A DNA stretch of 64,000 nt from Marinimicrobium locisalis (GTDB lineage Bacteria; Pseudomonadota; Gammaproteobacteria; Pseudomonadales; Cellvibrionaceae): assembly GCF_039822625.1 (NCBI RefSeq), contig NZ_JBDLLG010000004.1:62001-126000 (forward strand), in the 5' to 3' direction. Shown here in pieces: positions 18,001 through 24,540 of the stretch. The translations under genes were made by a program, and so were the position numbers. Below the pieces are notes generated by a model. That model saw only the letters and a list, made by a program, of their open reading frames with translations, made no database searches and was not told the origin of the DNA. Position 1 is the first letter of the stretch, and the number at the start of each line of letters is the position of its first letter.

Positions 18001-18881
18001 TCCATCGGTATGTGCTCGGTAGCCGCGTGTTTGAAGGCGTCGGAAACCTGCTGTCTGAATTGAGGGGCATAAAAGCTAACGGCTTGCTCAAGCGTCAACA
18101 CGGTGGCGGGCGGCAAGTCAAACAGGACACACGCTTCGTCATTGAGTGTCACTTGCTCTGAGACCATATCCGCTGACCAACCGCCCAGGCGCGCCATTTG
18201 AGTGGCGATATTCAGCAAGCGCTCGCGCTGAGTCAGCTGCTCCGACATTTGCCGCCGTTCCGTAATATCCGAAGCGAACCCGACAATTCGGACCACCTTC
18301 CCCCTGTTATTCTTTACCGGAAAGGCTCGGTCGTGTATCCAGCGACGGGTCCCCTCGGGCCGCTCGATTTCGTACTCCACCTCATAGCCGCCGGCCGCCT
18401 GTTTCGAGCATTCGCCTTTCACCCACTCACGATGTTCAGGCACAATGGCCTCAAGCCACTGGTCCGGGTGTCGGCTCAAAGAACGCCGCGCACGACCCCA
18501 AACCCGCTCGTACGCGGGAGAGACGTAGACCAGCTCCCCCGAACGCGACTCCTTCATCCAGAAGACCTCACCCACATGGTCGGCAAGCTGGCGAAACAAG
18601 ACAACTTCGCCTTCAAGAGCCCGCTCCAGGCTCAACCGATCACGGTCATGGCGAGCGCTAAATAGAACCGCCGCCAAAATGACGGTGAGCAGTAGCGCCT
18701 CTCCCATAAAGCGCCACCAGGTTTCCGTGTCCCAGGCGGTGAGTCCCGAGGTGGACGACAATTCTTGAAAACGAAGACCGAGCACCAGAATGCCCAAAGA
18801 CAAAATCGCCCAGCGAAAAACTGAGGCAAAGACCCGGTGACGGGCCAAGCGCTCGACTATACTTTTTGACTGTGCTTTCAT
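15096..18881 (-). CDS. Hybrid sensor histidine kinase (membrane, four PAS, HisKA, HATPase, REC, HPt)
   Basis: A protein of about 1261 residues with two membrane helices near residues 20-40 and 60-75. Four PAS-like domains follow; the first and third end in typical PAC strands (FASDITERR, YGSGIDVHERR). HisKA has SQFLASMSHEVRTPINGIVG with the phospho-histidine near 616; the HATPase has NLVNNAIKF, VIDNGIGM and GGTGLGLSIS. A receiver (VAEDNETN, VVLTDLHMPDFDG, LVKPV) and an HPt domain (DAAHSLKSSARSVGA) complete the phosphorelay. I start at the ATG at 18879-18881; an upstream in-frame ATG (18959) would overlap the divergent gene. The signal sensed is unknown. The next gene encodes the likely partner REC-EAL-REC protein. 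Confidence 0.88.
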   Translation of the reverse strand: MKAQSKSIVERLARHRVFASVFRWAILSLGILVLGLRFQELSSTSGLTAWDTETWWRFMGEALLLTVILAAVLFSARHDRDRLSLERALEGEVVLFRQLADHVGEVFWMKESRSGELVYVSPAYERVWGRARRSLSRHPDQWLEAIVPEHREWVKGECSKQAAGGYEVEYEIERPEGTRRWIHDRAFPVKNNRGKVVRIVGFASDITERRQMSEQLTQRERLLNIATQMARLGGWSADMVSEQVTLNDEACVLFDLPPATVLTLEQAVSFYAPQFRQQVSDAFKHAATEHIPMDLEAQLVTALGRYVWVRVQGEPIVNDSNEVVRLEGAVQDLTERKHATSLLSQGVLRFREFANAMPHLVWSADPSGRVDYGNRLLGEYLGCEHEDARLDELWRASIAEEDQDRYKLNWDMAMDEGARLELEVRLRRFDGQWRWHSLQAIPVKDAKGRIIKWYGSGIDVHERRESEERSKQLAERLTTTLESITDAFFTLNFEWVFTYVNREAERLLRRPREELLGHSLWEAFPEVVGTEFERVYRQAMNTGLKVSFEAYFEPLKLWSAVNVYPSTDGLAVYFQDVTEKHRAEEERERIRELEASRELAELASETKSQFLASMSHEVRTPINGIVGMVDVLHQTSLRGEQVEMVDIIRESAQSLLVIVDDILDFSKIEAGKLDLASAPFSPSAVVRSVCLLLDRMALNHSVELTLYVSPSMPAQVVGDELRVRQVLLNLVNNAIKFSSRLDRPGRVAVRLYETGHSESHVDLAFHVIDNGIGMTPETQARLFNPFTQADASTTRLYGGTGLGLSISSSLVDLMGGDIKVSSQPHRGTEFRMALRLPLGETKDTDYPLPDLNGTRCVVWPEYQGADWEDYLRACNAQVYAPQEVPESAARDDSLWLLVRDTGFNSQEGVQTLEHATLPTWPVHYRWLMLGRGQRRRVREESTGIFGIDSNSLTQSAFLHAALVALGRETPEANKAATVPRKANGEAVTREQALSSRRLVLVAEDNETNQQVIKRQLEMLGYAADVCLNGREALEHWQQQGADYAVVLTDLHMPDFDGYALTAAIRREEAEREEPRPVPIIALTANVSVEEEERSQGLGFNEYLVKPVLLEALRESLSRWTEPPDSEPEGVDWAEEEAQAEPVSDTLDLRVLQNLIGGDEALLAEFVESFRASSEGLVLRLREAAERRQWQGVGDAAHSLKSSARSVGANGLADCCLALERWGRTTSTDSAQVGELLSNFENEWRRVQLALRQVQHHLSEQE

Positions 18882-18921
18882 TCTCGAAGAACTCACACGC
18901 TTCCATACCGGGCGATAGATT

Positions 18922-20082
18922 ATGAATACCAGTGTAAACCAAAGTGACGAAAGCGACACTCACTACTCGGCGCCAATTTTTCGACGAGTGTGTGTGGTTT
19001 TATTGGTTTTGGTGTTTGCTTCCGATATTTTGACGCCACTTGGGTTTGCCCATGGTATTTTGTATTCAGTCGTCATCGCCCTGGCCAACTTAACGGGCGA
19101 GCGGCAATGGGTCTTTCGACTGGGCGTAGGGTCGCTGTTGCTCTGTAGTCTCGGAGTATTACTGAGCGAACTTCCCGCGGGTTTTTCGCTGAATGTTGTC
19201 ATCGCCAATCGACTTCTCAGTCTGGTGGCCATCGGCATAACCATGACCCTTAGTCTGCAATGGCTTTCAACGCTCTCCAGCCTCGATGAGGCTCGCGATC
19301 ACACCCTGCGGGAGCAAGAACAGCTGAGGCGCCTCCAAACCACGCTGGATATGCTCAGTGCCCAGGCCGATACCGGTTACTGGTGCTATGACCTAAACAG
19401 TCAGACCTTTCAATGGTCGGAAATTATCAGCCGCATCGTCGGTCAGCCTGCCGGCCAGCCGGTCCCCCCCGACGGCGGCTTGGAGTTTTTTCCCGAACCT
19501 GGTTACAGCCAAATACGACGGGCGTTCGAGCAATGCTTGGCAACCGGCAAGCCCTACTCGGAACAGTTGCCGATGACCACCCGGAGCGGACAAAAGCGGC
19601 TGATTAAAACCGCCGGGCGCCCCTTGTTCAACGCACAGGGGGAACAGATCGGCCTGGTTGGCACGCTTCAGGATATGACCGACCTCAGCCGCGCGAGCGA
19701 GCAGGTCGCGGAAAACGCCCGGGCGCTGCAACAACAACTGGATGCTTTACCCATTGTGGTTTGGAGTGCCCTACCTGATGGCTCTATCAACTACTTTAAT
19801 CAAGCCTTGAGCGATTTTTCCGGGGTTCCAAGAGAAACCCTTTCGGTGCCGGGCGAATGGCTGACGCTCCTGCACCCGGACGACCAGGAGCGGGGCACTC
19901 AAACCTGGCTGCGATGCATCCAACGCGGAGAACCTTACGAGATTCAACTCCGTATTCGCCGCCATGACGGCCAGTACCGCTGGCATCAAATACAGGCGAC
20001 ACCGGTTCGGGATCTTTCGGGCACTATTAGCAAATGGTACGGCAGCGCCGTAGAAATTCCGCAGTCCGCCGTCACGGTATAG
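18922..20082 (+). CDS. Membrane-bound tandem PAS sensor without output domain
   Basis: A 386-residue protein with an N-terminal region of about four hydrophobic segments (residues 22-115: VCVVLLVLVFASDIL, ILYSVVIALANL, LGVGSLLLCSLGVLL, LLSLVAIGITMTLSL), a short coiled coil, and two PAS domains (about 145-255 and 265-380). It stops right after the second PAC strand (IRRHDGQYRWHQIQATPVRD, then SKWYGSAVEI). No kinase, GGDEF, EAL or other transmitter follows. The second PAS closely resembles the third PAS of the divergent hybrid kinase (RLRRFDGQWRWHSLQAIPVKD, IIKWYGSGID). Its end is 6 bases from the fleR 3' end. It may be a sensory accessory subunit or a kinase remnant. Confidence 0.82.
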   Translation: MNTSVNQSDESDTHYSAPIFRRVCVVLLVLVFASDILTPLGFAHGILYSVVIALANLTGERQWVFRLGVGSLLLCSLGVLLSELPAGFSLNVVIANRLLSLVAIGITMTLSLQWLSTLSSLDEARDHTLREQEQLRRLQTTLDMLSAQADTGYWCYDLNSQTFQWSEIISRIVGQPAGQPVPPDGGLEFFPEPGYSQIRRAFEQCLATGKPYSEQLPMTTRSGQKRLIKTAGRPLFNAQGEQIGLVGTLQDMTDLSRASEQVAENARALQQQLDALPIVVWSALPDGSINYFNQALSDFSGVPRETLSVPGEWLTLLHPDDQERGTQTWLRCIQRGEPYEIQLRIRRHDGQYRWHQIQATPVRDLSGTISKWYGSAVEIPQSAVTV

Positions 20083-20088
20083 GGCTCC

Positions 20089-21534
20089 TTATGCCAGACC
20101 ATCCACGGGAAAGCCCGCATCACGCAAACGCGCCATTTTGTAGCGCAGGGTTCGCGGGCTGATACCGAGCCGCTCCGCGGTTCGCTTTTTGCTGCCACGC
20201 TCGCTATTCAACGTATTCACAATAATTTCAAACTCACGGCGCTTTAAGTCGTTTCCCAGCACCGGAGAGGTTGGCGGCTCGGGAGGGGCTGAATTGGCGG
20301 CCGGTGCTCCCGCCTGGCTGACCGGCGCCGGCGCAAAGACTTCCGGCTCTTTGGGCGCCTCGGCGTAAGCAAAATCGGCATCCAGGGCGAGGTCCTCGGC
20401 CTGGATCAACTCCCCCGGCTGCAGAATCAGCGCCCGTTGCATGACGTTGTCCAGCTCCCGAACATTGCCCGGCCAGCGGTGCCGCGCTAGTGCCGCACGC
20501 GCCGACTCCGCCAGTTTTACCCAGCCCCGGCGCTGCTTCTGGGCGTGCTTAGCCAGCAATTGTTCGGCCATGGGCACAATGTCTTCGGTTCTCTCGCGCA
20601 GCGGCAACCACTGCAAAGGCAGCACGCTCAAACGATAATAGAGATCTTCGCGGAACTGCCCTTGGGCGACCTGCTCGCGCATGTCCCGGTTAGAGGTTGC
20701 GATGACACGAACATCCAAAGCAATGGTCTTTCGTCCCCCAAGACGCTCCACTTCTCTTTCCTGCAATACTCGCAGCAACTTCGCCTGCAAGGCCACATCC
20801 ATTTCGGAAATTTCATCCAGCAGCAGGGTGCCCCCGTTGGCCTGTTCGAACTTTCCCGGGGCGCTGCTGTGCGCACCGGTGTAGGCCCCCTTCTCGTGGC
20901 CAAACAGCACGGCTTCAAGCATGTTCTCGGGAATGGCGGCACAGTTAATGGCGACAAAGGGCCGGCGGTGGCGGGGCGAATGGGTGTGAATATAGCGCGC
21001 CAACACCTCTTTGCCGGTTCCGGACTCACCCAGAATCAGCACGGTGGACTCGGACTGGGCAACGCGCTGCGCGAGCTGCAACAGGCGCTGACTTGAAGGG
21101 GCGCTGGCCACCGGCTCATCCCCCGCCTGACCGCTACCGTCGAGATGACGGGCCAGGGTTTCCACCAAAAGCTTCGGTTCAAACGGCTTGACCAAGTAAT
21201 CCACCGCGCCCTGTTTGATGGCATCCACCGACTGGCTGACGCTGGCATAGGCGGTAATCAGCATCATGGGAATTTGCGGGTATTGCTGGCGCACGGTCTG
21301 CAACAACTGCTGCCCGCTGATGCCCGGCATATTCACATCCGAGACGATCATGTGGCAGTCACTGTCTTCGCTCAAGCGAGCCAGTGCCTGTTCGCCGCTG
21401 TCGGCTTCCCAGACTTCGTAATTCGCCAGCTGCAGTGTGTCGCACAACGCCTCGCGCAAAGCGGCGTCATCTTCCACAACCAAAACACGCGGTTGGCTTG
21501 GCGTTGATGCCATTTGCCGTGCTGCCTGAGCCAT
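20089..21534 (-). CDS. fleR: Sigma54-dependent response regulator FleR (FlrC type)
   Basis: FleR activates the sigma54 promoters of hook and basal-body operons after phosphorylation by FleS. The 481-residue protein has a receiver with phospho-site Asp66 (MIVSDVNMPGISG), an AAA+ domain with Walker A GESGTGKE (169-176) and the sigma54-contact loop GAYTGA (216-221, a Tyr variant of GAFTGA), and a Fis-type HTH at the end (KKRTAERLGISPRTLRYKMARL). A Pro/Ala-rich linker of about 50 residues precedes the HTH. It starts 24 bases after fleS. Confidence 0.92.
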   Translation of the reverse strand: MAQAARQMASTPSQPRVLVVEDDAALREALCDTLQLANYEVWEADSGEQALARLSEDSDCHMIVSDVNMPGISGQQLLQTVRQQYPQIPMMLITAYASVSQSVDAIKQGAVDYLVKPFEPKLLVETLARHLDGSGQAGDEPVASAPSSQRLLQLAQRVAQSESTVLILGESGTGKEVLARYIHTHSPRHRRPFVAINCAAIPENMLEAVLFGHEKGAYTGAHSSAPGKFEQANGGTLLLDEISEMDVALQAKLLRVLQEREVERLGGRKTIALDVRVIATSNRDMREQVAQGQFREDLYYRLSVLPLQWLPLRERTEDIVPMAEQLLAKHAQKQRRGWVKLAESARAALARHRWPGNVRELDNVMQRALILQPGELIQAEDLALDADFAYAEAPKEPEVFAPAPVSQAGAPAANSAPPEPPTSPVLGNDLKRREFEIIVNTLNSERGSKKRTAERLGISPRTLRYKMARLRDAGFPVDGLA

Positions 21535-21558
21535 AACCTCTCTCCAATGGTAATCGGT

Positions 21559-22797
21559 TTATTCGGTAAACGGTTGCGCCAGGGGAAGCAGGAGCGTCGC
21601 CTGGGTACCCATGCCCGGCTGTGACTGAAGGTCAAACGCACCGCCGTGGGCGCGGACCACCGCCTGAACAACAGCCAGGCCGAGCCCGGTGCCCTGGGCT
21701 TTGGTGGTCACGAAAAGCTCGCGCACTTTTGGCAGTAACTCAGCATCAATGCCGGGCCCTTTGTCGGTCATCTGCACCGCCAGCCAATGCTGCCCTTTCA
21801 GTACTTCATAATTGAATGCCACCAGAATCTCGGCGCCTTGGCCTGAAGCCTGAATACTGTTGTTTGCCAGATTGAGCAGTGCCCCAATCAACGCCTCCCG
21901 GTTGCAGCGCAACCGTACTCGAGTGCAGTGGTTCAGATATTGGCAATGACTGTTTGAGGTGCTCAGCGGCACTTCAAGCGCTTCCCCCAAGCTCTGCTCC
22001 AGCTCACTAACGGTGATGTAGTCGTTCAGCGGCAGATCGCCTTTGACGAACAACAGCATGTCCTGCACCTGCCGTTCGATATGGTTCAGCCGGTTCGATA
22101 GCTTGCCGGCAAACTCCCGCCGGCGACCCTCTTCGAGTTCGCCATCTCGCAGGTGACCGGCATAGAGCATCGCAGTGGACAAAGGGGTACGAATCTGGTG
22201 AGCCAGCGCCGACATCATTTTGCCCAGCGCCGAGAGGCGTTCGTGACGGCTTAGCTCACTCTGCAGCCGGCGCGTTTCGGTCAAATCCGTCAACAGAATG
22301 ATCTGGCCATCGACGCCCAGGTTGCGGGTGGCGATGCGAATGCGACGGCCGTCTTGCAAAGAAACTTCGTGTCCGTCATCACTGCGCGGCTTAAACGCCC
22401 GGGCGATGATGTCTCGCCACGGCATGCCTTCCAGGGGTTCACCGAGCAAGTCCAGGGCCACCGGGTTGCATTCCGATACCCGCCCGGAGGAGTCCAGCAC
22501 CACTACCCCGCCCGGGAGAAAGTTGATTAGGTTTTCCAAACGGTTGGCGAGCTGCTCTTTTTCCGCCAGCTCCTCGCCCCGTTGGTGGCTGACCGAGGAT
22601 AACTCGCGGTTCAATGACTCCACGCGGTCTTCCAACAATTCGTAAGAGCTCACCAATTGTTGGGACAAGTCACCGAAGACATCAAAGGCTTGATTCGCCC
22701 CTTCTACGGGTTCGGGCTCGAACGACGGGCGTAAACTGACGACATCGGCAAGGTCGCGTTTCTTCTTTTGTGTGAGTGTTGACGCACCCTCTGACAT
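21559..22797 (-). CDS. fleS: Flagellar sensor histidine kinase FleS (FlrB type)
   Basis: FleS is a soluble kinase that phosphorylates FleR. The 412-residue protein has no membrane helix. A PAS domain (about 85-180; NFLPGGVVVLDSSGRVSECNPVAL) is followed by HisKA with His200 in SALAHQIRTPLSTAMLYAGHL and HATPase motifs NLANNSIQA, TDKGPGID and GTGLGLAVVQ. The cytosolic PAS-HK form and the following fleR gene identify it. The ATG has GGAG 8 bases upstream, and a perfect sigma54 promoter lies about 65 bases upstream. Confidence 0.92.
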   Translation of the reverse strand: MSEGASTLTQKKKRDLADVVSLRPSFEPEPVEGANQAFDVFGDLSQQLVSSYELLEDRVESLNRELSSVSHQRGEELAEKEQLANRLENLINFLPGGVVVLDSSGRVSECNPVALDLLGEPLEGMPWRDIIARAFKPRSDDGHEVSLQDGRRIRIATRNLGVDGQIILLTDLTETRRLQSELSRHERLSALGKMMSALAHQIRTPLSTAMLYAGHLRDGELEEGRRREFAGKLSNRLNHIERQVQDMLLFVKGDLPLNDYITVSELEQSLGEALEVPLSTSNSHCQYLNHCTRVRLRCNREALIGALLNLANNSIQASGQGAEILVAFNYEVLKGQHWLAVQMTDKGPGIDAELLPKVRELFVTTKAQGTGLGLAVVQAVVRAHGGAFDLQSQPGMGTQATLLLPLAQPFTE

Positions 22798-22861
22798 GGG
22801 AGCACTCCTGCGGTGTTGGGTTCGATTTTCCGGCGCGAAAGCCGTGTATGTTTTGGTTTCT

Positions 22862-22877
22862 GCAAGGAGGGTGCCAA
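22862..22877 (-). promoter_or_regulatory. Sigma54 promoter of fleSR
   Basis: Minus-strand TTGGCACCCTCCTTGCA matches TGGCAC-N5-TTGC exactly; -24 GG at 22875-22874, -12 GC at 22863-22862. Predicted start near 22850. This fits FleQ-dependent class II expression. The rest of the 385-base gap to the helicase gene holds a dyad at 22879-22900 and no gene that I can support. Confidence 0.88.
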
Positions 22878-22878
22878 C

Positions 22879-22900
22879 CTGAAAAACCTTTGTTTTTCAG
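22879..22900. promoter_or_regulatory. Dyad directly upstream of the fleSR sigma54 promoter
   Basis: CTGAAAAA (22879-22886) and TTTTTCAG (22893-22900) form a perfect 8-bp dyad, extendable with one mismatch through AACCT on both sides. It begins about 4 bases beyond the -24 element. It could be a FleQ or IHF site, or simply a hairpin; nothing else decides between these. Confidence 0.35.
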
Positions 22901-23182
22901 AAGGTTAATGAATCAACGCTCGATACCACAGTCAATATCCCGTCATTTTCGAGAACCGACCAGCCGTCGTCTAAAGGGTATATTCAGCGCCAAGGCGGTA
23001 GCTCGGAGGGCGACCATGCCAGCCAATCTACCTAAGAAAGGTGGTGCCCTTATGCGTAAGCTGGTACACTCCGCCCCCTCGGCGTCCCTCGGTCGGCGTC
23101 GCATGCCTTATTTGACCTCTTACGCAGGCTCTCCCAGACCGTACCCCCTAGCGGGGAGTGGTATGAGCCGCAGGAAACCTTC

Positions 23183-24472
23183 ATGACATTTGCTGAACTC
23201 GGCCTGCGAGCCGAACTTTTGCGCGCGCTCGATGACGCGGGCTACTCCGAACCTACTCCTATTCAAGCCAAAGCCATCCCCACTGTAATGCAGGGGAAAG
23301 ATTTAATGGCAGCGGCGCAAACCGGCACGGGTAAAACCGCCGGTTTCACTCTGCCTCTATTGGAAAACATGAGCCGCAAAGCGGTGGCCGGACAAAAGTT
23401 CCGTCCGGTGCGGGCGCTGATCCTGACCCCAACCCGCGAGTTGGCGGCGCAAGTACACGAGAGTGTGCGCACCTACGGCAAGCACCTACCTTTGCGCTCC
23501 ACCGTGGTTTTTGGCGGGGTGAGCATCAACCCGCAAATGATGACCTTGCGCAAGGGCGTCGATATTCTGGTCGCCACCCCGGGGCGCCTGTTGGACTTGG
23601 TCCAGCAAAACGCCTTGCAGCTCGACCGGGTCGAGACGCTGATTCTGGATGAAGCCGATCGCATGCTGGACATGGGCTTCATTCACGACATTAAGAAAGT
23701 CTTGAAGCTGGTGCCCAAGCAGAAGCAGACGCTGCTGTTCTCCGCCACCTTCTCGGAAGAGATCAAGCAACTGGCGGACAAACTGCTGAACCGGCCAGAG
23801 CTGATTGAAGTGGCGCCGCGCAACACCACCGCTGAGCGCATTACCCAGCGCATCCATCCGGTGGACCGGGATCGCAAGCGTGAGCTGCTGTCTTATTTAA
23901 TTGGCGATGGCGACTGGCGTCAGGTACTGGTGTTCACTCGAACCAAACACGGCGCCAACCGTTTGACCGAGCAACTCCAGAAAGACGGCATTACCGCCGC
24001 GGCCATTCATGGCAACAAAAGCCAAGGCGCCCGTACCCGCGCGTTGAGCGATTTCAAAAGCGGCAAGGTTCGCACCCTAGTGGCCACCGATATCGCCGCG
24101 CGCGGCATCGACATCGACCAGCTTCCCTACGTGGTGAACTACGAGCTGCCCAACGTGCCGGAAGATTACGTGCACCGCATTGGTCGGACCGGCCGGGCAG
24201 AACGCGAAGGTGTGGCCGTTTCGTTGGTGTGTGTGGATGAGAACAGCTTCATGCGCAACATCGAGCGGCTGATCAAAAGTCAGGTGGAAAAGGTGGTGGT
24301 CCCCGGTTTCGAGCCGGACCCAAACATTAAGCCCGAACCGATTCAACTGGGCCAAAAAAGGCCGGGGGGCCAAAACCGCCCGGCCAAGCCCAGAGGTGGC
24401 AGTGGCAACCCCAGGGCCCGCCAGAATGAGGGCGGCCGCTCGAATAGGAGCCGTCGTCAAAGACGTGCCTAA
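23183..24472 (+). CDS. rhlE: DEAD-box RNA helicase, RhlE family
   Basis: An ATP-dependent RNA helicase expected to act in ribosome assembly or mRNA turnover. All family motifs are visible: Q motif (GYSEPTPIQ), Walker A AQTGTGKT, PTRELAAQV, DEAD (LILDEADRMLDMGF), SAT (FSATFSEE), and helicase C motifs RGIDIDQL and HRIGRTGRAER. The tail after residue 375 is Gly/Arg/Asn-rich and basic, an RNA-binding tail common in RhlE. Length 429. It is divergent from fleS and unrelated to motility. A weak -10-like TACACT at about 23066-23071 is the only promoter hint. Confidence 0.9.
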   Translation: MTFAELGLRAELLRALDDAGYSEPTPIQAKAIPTVMQGKDLMAAAQTGTGKTAGFTLPLLENMSRKAVAGQKFRPVRALILTPTRELAAQVHESVRTYGKHLPLRSTVVFGGVSINPQMMTLRKGVDILVATPGRLLDLVQQNALQLDRVETLILDEADRMLDMGFIHDIKKVLKLVPKQKQTLLFSATFSEEIKQLADKLLNRPELIEVAPRNTTAERITQRIHPVDRDRKRELLSYLIGDGDWRQVLVFTRTKHGANRLTEQLQKDGITAAAIHGNKSQGARTRALSDFKSGKVRTLVATDIAARGIDIDQLPYVVNYELPNVPEDYVHRIGRTGRAEREGVAVSLVCVDENSFMRNIERLIKSQVEKVVVPGFEPDPNIKPEPIQLGQKRPGGQNRPAKPRGGSGNPRARQNEGGRSNRSRRQRRA

Positions 24473-24506
24473 GAGGTAGCTTGCCATTGAAAAACGGCTT
24501 GCATAG

Positions 24507-24539
24507 AAAAGGGGGTTGCTTCGGCAACCCCCTTTTTTT
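24507..24539. terminator. Bidirectional intrinsic terminator
   Basis: AAAA-GGGGGTTGC-TTCG-GCAACCCCC-TTTTTTT: a 9-bp stem with a TTCG tetraloop and A/T runs on both sides. It sits between the convergent helicase and cytochrome genes and can stop transcription from both. Confidence 0.95.
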
Positions 24540-24540
24540 G

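Noticed and set aside
22957..23181. Short plus-strand peptide frames in the leader of the helicase gene
   Set aside because: No conserved features; reading frames are short and overlap a region more likely to be a plain 5' leader.
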